In this document: piece by piece, positions 1 through 5,688 of the stretch | How the letters are laid out: each line of letters begins with the position of its first letter | Numbering within the stretch: position 1 is the stretch's first letter | DNA from: JAAYWY01 sp050945275 | Lineage (GTDB): Bacteria > Bacillota > DTU030 > DUMP01 | Assembly (NCBI GenBank): GCA_050945275.1 | Contig: JBMNSQ010000105.1 | Coordinates: 1 to 5,886 of the forward strand | Reading direction: 5' to 3' | DNA: 5,886 nucleotides | The notes under the pieces: model-generated | Seen by the model: only the letters and a program-made list of their open reading frames with translations | What the model was told of the DNA's origin: nothing | Databases searched by the model: none | Program-made: the position numbers and the translations under genes

Positions 1-248
1 ACATGAAACAAATAGAAGCAGCGTTGGAACTGTATTATTTTGAAGAGGGGAAGTACCCTGAGGGTGAAAACTCCACTGCCCTCGAAAAACTAAAGCAAAA
101 GAGTGTTCCTAAATGCCCTCAAGGTAAGAAAGACTACACATACTCACAGAAAAATTCAGGTACAAAATATAGCCTTGAGTGTTCTAACCATCACTTCATT
201 GTCACCGAAGAATCGGAAGATTTTAACCCTAGTTCCTCTGAAAAATAA
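1..248 (+). CDS. Type IV pilin / GspG- or ComGC-like pseudopilin, 5'-truncated by the window edge
   Basis: This is the C-terminal part of a pilin-like subunit. The reading frame is open to the left edge, and its first visible Met (position 3) is most likely internal. The visible protein opens with MKQIEAALELYYFEEGKYP, the classic end of the long N-terminal pilin helix (acidic/amphipathic IE-AL-LYY followed by G-x-YP). The G-FTLIE leader and hydrophobic segment should lie just upstream. After it come a Leu/Lys-rich stretch, a PKCPQGK turn, a DYTYS strand and a YSLECSNHH end. Two cysteines (about residues 38 and 60 from the visible Met) bracket the C-terminal part and could form the D-region disulfide seen in many pilins; that is inference. 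The tail is acidic and Ser-rich. The stop codon overlaps the start of the next gene (TAATG), so the two are probably translationally coupled. It could be the major pilin or a GspG-like pseudopilin; the missing N-terminus prevents a decision. Confidence 0.8.
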   Translation, partial: MKQIEAALELYYFEEGKYPEGENSTALEKLKQKSVPKCPQGKKDYTYSQKNSGTKYSLECSNHHFIVTEESEDFNPSSSEK

Positions 249-892
249 TGATTCCTAACAGAGGTAAAACGTTGAAAAGGGCTATGGGTGGCGACAAATT
301 AGCAGCCCCACCCAAACAGCACAATCATGGAATCCCTTCTCTATCCGTATTATCCAGGTGGCAACAGCTTATTGTGATCATAGTAGGCTGTGTCTATGGT
401 TGGATGGCAGTACTTACGATCCACGGCAAGGTTACTCTGTGCCGTCATCTGATAATGGGCTTCATTATAATTCTAGCGGCAGCGATAGACCTGGGTACTT
501 ATGTTCTGCCCGATATTCTCACTCTAGGAGGTGCTCTTATAGCTCTGATATCTTCTGGCAAGAGTTTTTCGGCGGCTTTCCTAGGGAGTTTAATTGGCCT
601 GGGCGTTATGTTTTGCATTACTATCCTAAGTAGCGGTGGTATGGGTGGAGGAGACGTAAAACTGGGGCTAACTATAGGAGCTTTTGTGGGCTGGCCTTCG
701 ATAATATCGGCCTTAGCTATTTCTTTTTTGCTGGGTGGAGCTTGGGGTTCGATACTAATACTTGCGAAGAAAAGAAAGAAGACCGACTATATTCCCTTTG
801 GACCGTTCTTGGCACTAGGAACACTAATTGCTAGCTTGTGGGGACAGGAGTTAATAAAATGGTATCTAACCGCCATTTGGGGATGGATGTAA
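248..892 (+). CDS. pilD: Prepilin peptidase, A24 family, peptidase domain only (PilD/ComC-like)
   Basis: Membrane aspartyl protease that removes the short leader of prepilins at the cytoplasmic face. The 214-residue protein has several hydrophobic segments (about 39-58, 66-84, 92-103, 107-128, 140-175, 184-198). Both catalytic aspartates of the A24 family are visible: D81 in AAAIDLGTYVLPD and D136 in the GxGD motif GGMGGGDVKLG. The conserved IPFGPFLALG motif is at 182-191. Full-length PilD enzymes are about 250-290 residues and begin with a Cys-rich N-methyltransferase domain; that domain and its CxxC pairs are absent here, replaced by about 35 polar residues with no recognisable fold. The ATG overlaps the preceding stop (TAATG) with no good Shine-Dalgarno, suggesting coupled translation; a second Met at residue 13 is a possible alternative start. 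The downstream pseudopilin genes encode its likely substrates. Protease activity is well supported by motif; absence of methylation is inference. Confidence 0.9.
   Translation: MIPNRGKTLKRAMGGDKLAAPPKQHNHGIPSLSVLSRWQQLIVIIVGCVYGWMAVLTIHGKVTLCRHLIMGFIIILAAAIDLGTYVLPDILTLGGALIALISSGKSFSAAFLGSLIGLGVMFCITILSSGGMGGGDVKLGLTIGAFVGWPSIISALAISFLLGGAWGSILILAKKRKKTDYIPFGPFLALGTLIASLWGQELIKWYLTAIWGWM
846..850 (+). promoter_or_regulatory. Ribosome binding site that fixes the start of the GspH/FimT-like gene
   Basis: AGGAG lies 8 bases before the ATG at 859, within the end of the prepilin peptidase gene. It favours ATG 859 over an upstream GTG at 838 and over a later ATG at 883. Confidence 0.6.
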
Positions 893-1362
893 AGAGCAAG
901 TCAGCAGGCTTTACTTTAATCGAACTTCTGGTAGTGGTGGCCATAATCGTCCTTGTTACCTCTGTGGGTTTGTCCCAAGGTGCTAAACACATTGATTCCA
1001 TACGTTTAGAGCAAGGAGCTAGAGAATTAGCAGCTACCCTCCGCTTGCTACAAAACAGGGCTATTGTAGAAGAGAGATCTTTTTTAATAAGGATGGTTGG
1101 GTCTAACTACAAATGGGGATATTTAATCCGGAAAATAAGAGAAGATGGCTTTTTTGATGATGAACAGACCTATAAGTCATTGCCACCTGGAATTAAGGTA
1201 GAGTATTTTTCAGGAACAACGAAAGAACTGTACCTACATTCAACAGGTGCCCCCTCACGCGGTGCGACCATTCGGCTAGCTAACATGAGAGGCCAAGCCA
1301 TGACCCTTACCATCGTTCCAGCCACCGGACGTGTACAAATAAAAGGAGAAGCGACACCGTGA
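859..1362 (+). CDS. GspH/FimT-like minor pseudopilin
   Basis: Minor pilin-like subunit expected in the inner membrane before assembly and then in the priming/tip complex of the pilus. It has a class III prepilin signal: a positively charged leader ending in KSKSAG, cleavage at G17|F18, then FTLIELLVVVAIIVLVTS with Glu at mature position 5 (residue 22). After the hydrophobic helix comes the GspH/FimT signature, an amphipathic stretch RELAATLRLLQNRAIVEE (about 55-72). The C-terminal part is beta-rich with LHSTGAPSRGATIRL and a terminal VPATGRVQI strand, typical of GspH-family ends. Length (167 residues) is normal for the family. The start ATG is chosen for its AGGAG 8 bases upstream; the 17-residue leader is slightly long, and ATG 883 would give a 9-residue leader. 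It overlaps the peptidase gene by 34 bases and its stop overlaps the next GTG. Of the four minor pilins here, only this one retains the canonical F1 and E5. Confidence 0.88.
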   Translation: MVSNRHLGMDVKSKSAGFTLIELLVVVAIIVLVTSVGLSQGAKHIDSIRLEQGARELAATLRLLQNRAIVEERSFLIRMVGSNYKWGYLIRKIREDGFFDDEQTYKSLPPGIKVEYFSGTTKELYLHSTGAPSRGATIRLANMRGQAMTLTIVPATGRVQIKGEATP

Positions 1363-1739
1363 CTATAAGAAAACAAAGTAACCGAGGTAGTATATTAATC
1401 GACGTGCTGCTTGCAGCAGTTTTAGTGGCTCTTATCGTAACACCGGTAGTCTCGCTTCTGGTTACCAGTCATAAAACCACAACTGAAGTTGAGCAAAGAC
1501 TGGAGGCTCTAACCTTGGCTCAATCACATTTAGAAGAATTATTAGCGGCTGGTCCTGAAGCTTGGATAAGCCAGCCGTTTTGTATACTGCCTGATAAACC
1601 GGAATTTGAGCTAGCTGTGAATGTTGATCTTATGCCAGCTAGAATGTATAAAATCCATGTACTTATTCGCCGGGGAGATGTACCTTATGATCAAACCCTC
1701 GAATTGGCCACATTGGCCACAACCAGGCCACAACAATAA
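1359..1739 (+). CDS. PilV/GspI-like minor pseudopilin
   Basis: Short minor pilin of 126 residues with a prepilin leader MTIRKQSNRG, cleavage at G10|S11 and hydrophobic helix SILIDVLLAAVLVALIV. Mature position 1 is Ser rather than Phe, and position 5 is Asp (residue 15) rather than the nearly invariant Glu, a conservative change. The segment after the helix, EQRLEALTLAQSHLEELLA (about 45-62), matches the PilV/GspI pattern, in which pilins carry an A-x-x-x-LE-L run in this position. The rest is a small beta-rich domain. The start is GTG at 1359, which overlaps the previous stop (GTGA) and has AGGAG at 1344-1348, 10 bases upstream. The 3' end is shared with the next gene over 53 bases. Assignment to PilV/GspI rests on position in the cluster and helix pattern, not on a diagnostic motif in the globular domain. 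Confidence 0.8.
   Translation: MTIRKQSNRGSILIDVLLAAVLVALIVTPVVSLLVTSHKTTTEVEQRLEALTLAQSHLEELLAAGPEAWISQPFCILPDKPEFELAVNVDLMPARMYKIHVLIRRGDVPYDQTLELATLATTRPQQ
1672..1677 (+). promoter_or_regulatory. Ribosome binding site for the PilW-like gene, inside the PilV-like gene
   Basis: GGGGAG lies 9 bases before ATG 1687. It supports a start within the preceding gene rather than after its stop, where no start codon would preserve the prepilin signal. ATG 1678 is in the same frame but sits too close to this site. Confidence 0.5.
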
Positions 1740-2217
1740 CCACGATGCAGGCGCTAGTTTAATAGCAATGTTGGTAGCTTTGGCTATTGCCACATGTTTG
1801 TTTAGCATTATGGCAACCACTGCTTTAGCGGGGTTTAAGGCTTACCGAGTTTCTACGAATTATAGTGAGGCCATGCAAAATGCTTGTATAGCCTTGAACT
1901 GGCTACAGAGGGATTTGCAGGCCACCCGAACTTTAACCTTATCTTCTGACCACAGAAAAGCAACTTTGGAATTACCACGAGTTCGGGCTAAAGATATAAC
2001 TGCTTTGCAATGGTACGAAGCAAGTTACCAGCTAAAGGATACCCAACTCCAGCGGGATATTAGTGGTTCCAAGAATATTGTGGCCGAAGGAGTGATTGAT
2101 TTCACTATTACAGTAGATAAGGTTAAGCCTATTGCAGCAATTTCTGTGGCTAGTCAGAGCGGGACGAAAAAGGTAAAACTTCAAAATAAAGTCTGGCTAC
2201 GCAATTTGGGGCAATAG
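1687..2217 (+). CDS. PilW-like minor pseudopilin lacking Glu5
   Basis: Likely minor pilin of 176 residues. The leader is unusual: 22 residues, rich in Trp, Pro, His and Asn (NWPHWPQPGHNNNHDAG), with cleavage predicted at G22|A23. The following helix ASLIAMLVALAIATCLFSIM has the MLVALAI pattern typical of PilW/GspJ-type subunits, but mature position 5 is Ala (residue 27) instead of Glu. A NWLQRDLQATRTL stretch (71-83) is the usual GspJ/PilW-like 'L..DL..A' region, followed by a beta-rich domain with DTQLQRDISGSKNIVAEGVIDF (118-139), where family members typically have a 'L.R......~~l.~gv.~f.~' pattern. The start at 1687 is chosen because it has a GGGGAG site and keeps the signal; it puts 53 bases in overlap with the PilV-like gene. 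Longer in-frame starts upstream exist but lack a good ribosome site. Two bases separate its stop from the next ATG. Confidence 0.75.
   Translation: MIKPSNWPHWPQPGHNNNHDAGASLIAMLVALAIATCLFSIMATTALAGFKAYRVSTNYSEAMQNACIALNWLQRDLQATRTLTLSSDHRKATLELPRVRAKDITALQWYEASYQLKDTQLQRDISGSKNIVAEGVIDFTITVDKVKPIAAISVASQSGTKKVKLQNKVWLRNLGQ
1703..1720 (+). repeat. Perfect 9-bp tandem duplication in the pilV/pilW overlap
   Basis: ATTGGCCAC occurs twice in direct succession, followed by a partial third copy (AGGCCAC at 1725-1731). The repeat is read in two frames: it gives a repeated LAT near the end of the PilV-like protein and the WPHWP stretch of the PilW-like leader. Being a multiple of three, unit gain or loss would leave both frames intact. 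Confidence 0.85.
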
Positions 2218-2219
2218 AT

Positions 2220-3281
2220 ATGAATAGGCAGCCTGATTCTGGATCAACGCTAATCGTTATTTCGATATTAGCGGCTATACTTATTATCGTCTCCAGTGGT
2301 GTGGTCCTGCTACAACGGATTAATGCCCGCTTAACCCTAAACTATTTTCATGATGCACAAGCTATGTATTTGGCTGAAGGCGGGCTAGCTGCTGCCGAGG
2401 CCGCATTGAGACTGGACCCTAAACACCGTGACCTTTTAACCGGAGAACTAAGTACAGGAACATACCGGGCCGAGTTTCAATCTGATCTAGGAAGACTTGA
2501 AGCTAATACTTTAATATTACCCGTAGAAGCTATCGGTCGTGCCGGAACCGCTAAACAGACTCTAGTAGAGATTTTTACGCTGGCCCCGTATCCAAAACAC
2601 CCAGCATTTGATTATGGCCTTTTTCAATCCAGTGGCACGACAGATTTAATTCTTGGTCTTGGCTTAGAGATAACAGGAGACATTTTTACTAATAGCAATG
2701 TCTCAATTTCTGACAATGTAACCGTCCTTGGTACTATATATTCAGCTAACGATGTATTTTACAACCTAGATGAAGACTGTCCTTGGACTTTTGTTACTGG
2801 TGCTACACCTCAGAATTTGCCTGATTTTGAGCGGGAATTTTATGAGAGCATAGCGACTACAGTAATATCCGGACCGGTGGATGTTTGCTGCGAGGAGGCG
2901 GGAACAATTGTCTTTGTGAGGGGAGACGCTAGCCTTGGCGGCTTTTTACCGCCTGGGACAGCCATTATCGCCAGCGGTAAGCTAAGAGTTGATGCCAGTG
3001 TACGTTGTTCTGAAATGGCTTATTTAGTGGGTGAAGAGGGAATATATTTAGAAGGCCCGAGCTCACTAACGGCGGTCTTATATTCACCCTCCAACATATC
3101 ATTTCTGGGGCCGGTTGATATTAGCGGAACGGTTGTAACATCAAAAGTAACCCTTTATCCTGGTTGTACGATTTCGTATCTAGATCCTTCTTTGGCTACC
3201 TTGCCTGCACCACTGCCCGGATTAACGATAACCAGATCCAGTTGGTTTCAAAAGTTTTTCGTTCCTGTGATCAATTACTAA
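2220..3281 (+). CDS. PilX-like minor pilin with a large beta-rich C-terminal domain
   Basis: The largest minor pilin of the cluster (353 residues). An eight-residue leader MNRQPDSG precedes STLIVISILAAILIIVSSGVVLL; the predicted cleavage is G8|S9. Mature position 5 is Val (residue 13), so Glu5 is absent. The following region has the PilX N-terminal signature, with AQAMYLAEGGLAAAEAAL (46-63) matching the family's 'A...AE.Gl..A' run. Residues about 130-325 form a Gly-, Val-, Ile- and Thr-rich domain with short alternating strands (LEITGDIFTNSNVSISDNV, ISGTVVTSKVTLYPGCTISY) that suggests a beta-solenoid. Five Cys (187, 223, 224, 263, 316) lie in this domain. The end, GCTISYLDPSL, is a common closing motif of such proteins. 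Size and missing Glu5 parallel GspK, the tip subunit of type II systems, so a tip role is plausible but inferred. Start ATG is two bases after the previous stop, with GGGG at 2208-2211. Confidence 0.82.
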   Translation: MNRQPDSGSTLIVISILAAILIIVSSGVVLLQRINARLTLNYFHDAQAMYLAEGGLAAAEAALRLDPKHRDLLTGELSTGTYRAEFQSDLGRLEANTLILPVEAIGRAGTAKQTLVEIFTLAPYPKHPAFDYGLFQSSGTTDLILGLGLEITGDIFTNSNVSISDNVTVLGTIYSANDVFYNLDEDCPWTFVTGATPQNLPDFEREFYESIATTVISGPVDVCCEEAGTIVFVRGDASLGGFLPPGTAIIASGKLRVDASVRCSEMAYLVGEEGIYLEGPSSLTAVLYSPSNISFLGPVDISGTVVTSKVTLYPGCTISYLDPSLATLPAPLPGLTITRSSWFQKFFVPVINY

Positions 3282-3283
3282 AT

Positions 3284-3290
3284 AGGAGGG
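3284..3290 (+). promoter_or_regulatory. Strong ribosome binding site of the comFB-like gene
   Basis: AGGAGGG, a near-perfect anti-16S match, ends 5 bases before ATG 3296. It is the best ribosome site in the window and excludes the longer in-frame start at 3164, which lies inside the PilX-like gene. Confidence 0.8.
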
Positions 3291-3295
3291 ACAAC

Positions 3296-3559
3296 ATGAA
3301 TCTTGTCAACACTATGGAACGGGCGGTAGTGGCTCAGTTGGAAGACGTTAAGGACCGCTTCGCTAATGCTTGTTGGTGTGAACGTTGCCGTAATGATGTT
3401 TTGGCCCTTGCTCTTAATAGTCTACCACCAGTTTACGTTGTAAGTGAGGAAGGCAAAATCTATGCTAGTACAGCTGCGCTTCGCCAACAGTACCGTGCTG
3501 ATATCACCGTAGCCTTGATTCAAGCTATTTCTAAAGTACAGGCTCATCCACGCCACTAG
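3296..3559 (+). CDS. comFB: ComFB-family protein (late competence development protein)
   Basis: Small soluble protein of 87 residues, normal length for ComFB. The family features are visible in order: an N-terminal helix LVNTMERAVVAQLEDV (3-18), a metal-binding-like Cys cluster CWCERC (C26, C28, C31), the signature DVLALALNSLPPVYVVSEEGKIY (34-56), and a closing helix ending VQAHPRH, matching the family's usual 'V..nP+H' end. No signal peptide or membrane segment is seen, so it should be cytoplasmic. ComFB of Bacillus subtilis is encoded in the comF operon and is a zinc-binding dimer; recent work on cyanobacterial homologues reports binding of cyclic di-nucleotides such as c-di-GMP and effects on pili or cell size. 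Here it lies between the minor pilins and pilM, 14 bases after the former and 29 before the latter, so a role in controlling pilus assembly is a reasonable inference. No promoter of its own is apparent. Confidence 0.85.
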   Translation: MNLVNTMERAVVAQLEDVKDRFANACWCERCRNDVLALALNSLPPVYVVSEEGKIYASTAALRQQYRADITVALIQAISKVQAHPRH

Positions 3560-3588
3560 AGAAAGAAACATAAAACAGGAGAAAATAA

Positions 3589-4506
3589 ATGAGACAACAT
3601 TTATTAGCACTAGACATAACTTCAAGCTTGGTGACCTTTATTAACGTTGTTATAAACGGCCAACGGGACATTGGGCACATTATGGCCAGTGGCACCGTTT
3701 CCATACCTTCTGGGGTTGTAAAAAACGGTGTAGTGCTAAAGCCAGCTGTTTTAGGCACTGACCTTAAATCAACCTTAAGACAGGCACGAATACGTACTCG
3801 AGATACAGTTTTAGCAGTCCAAAGTTCACGTCTTATATTACGCCGGCTTAATCTACCTCCACTTGCATTACCACAGTTAAGGAAAATGCTTTTCTGGGAA
3901 CTACAACGTTATACCCCCTATGAACCTGGCACAGCTGAGTTCGATTTGTTATCACTGCATCTTACACAAAAAAACCATACTGTGCTTATGGCCGTAGCTC
4001 CTAAAGATATAATTGATTCACAGATTACTGCCCTAGAGTTAGCGGGACTACGTCCCCGGTTGTTGGAACCGGGCATAGTGTCGCTTTTTAGATGGATTCA
4101 ATACCGATACAACCCAAGGAATAATATTATAATGTTGGACCTGAGGGAAGAATTTACCAATATATTGGTGGCTATTGGTGGACAACCTTTTGTAGTTCGA
4201 ACCGTGCAAATTACATTGAACCAGTTCAATGGCAAACAAAGGTTAATTGAAGAAATTGTACGGAGTATAGACTTTGTTCAACCGAACAACAACGATAATT
4301 TGAGTTGGTCTTGTTTTTATACTGGGATAGCATACGATAACAATAATCTTAAACACTATTTGGGTCAATCTTTGAGGATGGATGTTCAAGAGGTAAGTGT
4401 ACGCCAACCGCCATTAGGTATAAACGGTACACTCTTTAGTAGTAATTTGGGCCTAGTGTTAGGGTGGGGGAGAAAAGGGCTATGTCGTCAAGTCAGCAGC
4501 TTATAG
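3589..4506 (+). CDS. pilM: PilM-like actin-fold protein of the T4P alignment complex
   Basis: Cytoplasmic actin-like protein that binds the N-terminal tail of PilN and connects the pilus inner-membrane complex with the motor. At 305 residues it is shorter than typical PilM (about 350). Recognisable landmarks are the N-terminal LALDITSS (6-13, the phosphate-1 strand), GVVKNGVVL (42-50), the segment RLNLPPLALPQLRKMLFWEL (86-105) followed by QRYTPYEPGTAEFDLL, which matches the PilM 'R...lP......l...i..E...yiPf....v.~D' core, and a phosphate-2-like strand IIMLDLREEFTNILVAIGGQP (180-200). Compared with canonical PilM, the Gly after the first Asp is Thr (D9-I-T) and the phosphate-2 DxG is D184-L-R; the later adenosine GG motif is also not clear (FYTGIAY, 243-249). 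ATP binding may therefore be weakened or lost. AGGAGA at 3577-3582 is 6 bases from the ATG. The 3' end overlaps pilN by 25 bases. Confidence 0.85.
   Translation: MRQHLLALDITSSLVTFINVVINGQRDIGHIMASGTVSIPSGVVKNGVVLKPAVLGTDLKSTLRQARIRTRDTVLAVQSSRLILRRLNLPPLALPQLRKMLFWELQRYTPYEPGTAEFDLLSLHLTQKNHTVLMAVAPKDIIDSQITALELAGLRPRLLEPGIVSLFRWIQYRYNPRNNIIMLDLREEFTNILVAIGGQPFVVRTVQITLNQFNGKQRLIEEIVRSIDFVQPNNNDNLSWSCFYTGIAYDNNNLKHYLGQSLRMDVQEVSVRQPPLGINGTLFSSNLGLVLGWGRKGLCRQVSSL
4466..4472 (+). promoter_or_regulatory. Ribosome binding site for pilN within the end of pilM
   Basis: GGGGGAG lies 9 bases before ATG 4482. It overlaps the alternative GTG at 4464, which has no comparable site, and therefore supports ATG 4482. 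Confidence 0.55.
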
Positions 4507-5024
4507 AGCCATTGAATCTGATTCCTGTACATAATATCCGTGAATATAAACGAAACAAGGCTAGGATGCTAGCGAGCCTTTTGTTGGCATTCTTAACAGT
4601 GATGCTTGTTGTGGTTCAAATTTACTATCAACAAAATATTTGTAGGTTGAAGCAGGAGTTGGAAGTTATGCAGTTGGCGATTGGTGAATCCCGAGACCTT
4701 CAAAATCAAACTCACGAGCTTAAAGCTAAACTGGAACACGAGAAGCAGCGCGACTATCTATTACGTAACCAAATTAGTATTGATCCCGCTTCGAGAATGT
4801 GTAGCATTGAAGCTATTGTGCCTGTTAATACCGAGATTTCGCGCATTAACCTCAGTCGAAATAAGCTATCTCTCACGGGGCAGGCTACTAAACCCCAAGA
4901 CATTGCTTTATTCCTGCAACAATTACAGCGCCTTTATGGGAACAATATACGTTTAACTACCTGTCAGCTCAAAGCTGATAGCAGATACTATTTTCAGATG
5001 GAAGGGGAGGGGATACGATATTGA
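4482..5024 (+). CDS. pilN: PilN-like bitopic inner-membrane protein of the T4P alignment complex
   Basis: The 180-residue protein has the standard PilN plan. The short cytoplasmic tail carries LIEPLNLIPVHN (7-18), the conserved 'iNLLP' motif that docks in PilM. A basic EYKRNKAR stretch precedes one membrane helix (about 29-48, MLASLLLAFLTVMLVVVQIY). A coiled-coil-like region (about 50-95, rich in Leu, Gln, Glu, Lys) leads to a small alpha/beta domain (about 103-180) with VPVNTEISRINLSRNKLSLTG and PQDIALFLQQLQRL, the ferredoxin-like fold expected for PilN. Length is normal. ATG 4482 is chosen for the GGGGGAG site and because it places the NLIP motif close to the N-terminus; GTG 4464 would add six residues. 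It overlaps pilM by 25 bases, and its TGA stop overlaps the TTG start of pilO. It should form a heterodimer with PilO in the membrane. Confidence 0.88.
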   Translation: MSSSQQLIEPLNLIPVHNIREYKRNKARMLASLLLAFLTVMLVVVQIYYQQNICRLKQELEVMQLAIGESRDLQNQTHELKAKLEHEKQRDYLLRNQISIDPASRMCSIEAIVPVNTEISRINLSRNKLSLTGQATKPQDIALFLQQLQRLYGNNIRLTTCQLKADSRYYFQMEGEGIRY

Positions 5025-5659
5025 CAAAGGAACAACGACGACTATTTCTTATAAAACCTAGCATACTCATCCTTTCACTTGTATCGATAGTTTTTGTCTT
5101 AACGTGCTGCCTAACCATCAATACGGTAGCTCGGGCTAACATTCTTCAGCAAGCACTGTCAATGGAAAAACTGCAATTAGGTCAGATTGACTTAGTTGCG
5201 CAACGTTTGACTATTCTCCAGAAACAATGGCGTCAACAAGAACTGACGGCTGATACTATAATGGCTAAAGTTCCTACCGGTGAGAATTTACCAAACCTGT
5301 TATCTGAACTAAGTGGGTTAGCCGACAGATGTAATGTTATTGTCAGCAACTTAACACTGGCATCTTCATCTGAGCTGGAGCAAGGTGGAAGTGGTCGACA
5401 AATCGCTATAGATCTTGCTGTCAAAGGTCCTTATGATAAAATGAAAGAGTACCTTAGCTTACTGCTAACCACAGAACGTTATCTTGTTATTGAGGAAATG
5501 GATCTGGTTCAGGCACAAAGCTACACTACTGACGCGATAGATGATGGTACTAATTTTTGGACAGCACATATCAATTTAATAGCATTTTTCTTACCACCTT
5601 TTACTGAGAGTGGCGATAAAACGATAAATTACGATGTGATAAATAATGATGGCTTGTAG
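5021..5659 (+). CDS. pilO: PilO-like bitopic inner-membrane protein of the T4P alignment complex
   Basis: Partner of PilN. The 212-residue protein has a short basic N-terminus (KEQRRLFLIK), one membrane helix at about 12-36, a helical coiled-coil-like segment (about 37-78, many Gln and Leu), and a PilO-type ferredoxin-like domain from about 85: the entry motif VPTGENLPNLLSELSGLADR (84-103), where family members have 'iP....~~~ll..l...a...g', then IAIDLAVKGPYDKMKEYLSLLL (128-149), and a final strand HINLIAFFLPP (183-193). The last about 18 residues are polar and acidic. The start codon is TTG, overlapping the pilN stop (TTGA), preceded by a purine-rich GGGGAGG at 5004-5010, so translation is probably coupled to pilN. 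It is the last protein gene visible; PilP- or PilQ-like genes are not present in the remaining 227 bases. Confidence 0.87.
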   Translation: MTKEQRRLFLIKPSILILSLVSIVFVLTCCLTINTVARANILQQALSMEKLQLGQIDLVAQRLTILQKQWRQQELTADTIMAKVPTGENLPNLLSELSGLADRCNVIVSNLTLASSSELEQGGSGRQIAIDLAVKGPYDKMKEYLSLLLTTERYLVIEEMDLVQAQSYTTDAIDDGTNFWTAHINLIAFFLPPFTESGDKTINYDVINNDGL

Positions 5660-5688
5660 ATAAATTTTTCAAGGCCGGTTAAAGAAAA

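Noticed and set aside
358..633. Plus-strand frame of 91 codons inside the prepilin peptidase gene
   Set aside because: It is an out-of-frame reading of a gene with both catalytic motifs; its Ser/Tyr/Arg-rich composition is typical of a shadow frame.
838..858. GTG start for the GspH/FimT-like gene
   Set aside because: It would give a 24-residue leader and has no ribosome site, whereas ATG 859 has AGGAG at a good distance.
1170..1376. Minus-strand open frame of 68 codons opposite the GspH/FimT-like gene
   Set aside because: It lies wholly opposite a well-supported gene, has no ribosome site and no recognisable protein pattern; other minus-strand frames here behave the same way.
1600..1760. 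Frameshift that splits one pilin into the PilV-like and PilW-like genes
   Set aside because: Each protein has its own leader, cleavage site and hydrophobic helix, so these are two overlapping genes, not one broken gene.
3164..3295. Longer N-terminus for the ComFB-like protein
   Set aside because: The extension would lie inside the PilX-like gene, and the AGGAGGG site plus the family's usual length both point to ATG 3296.
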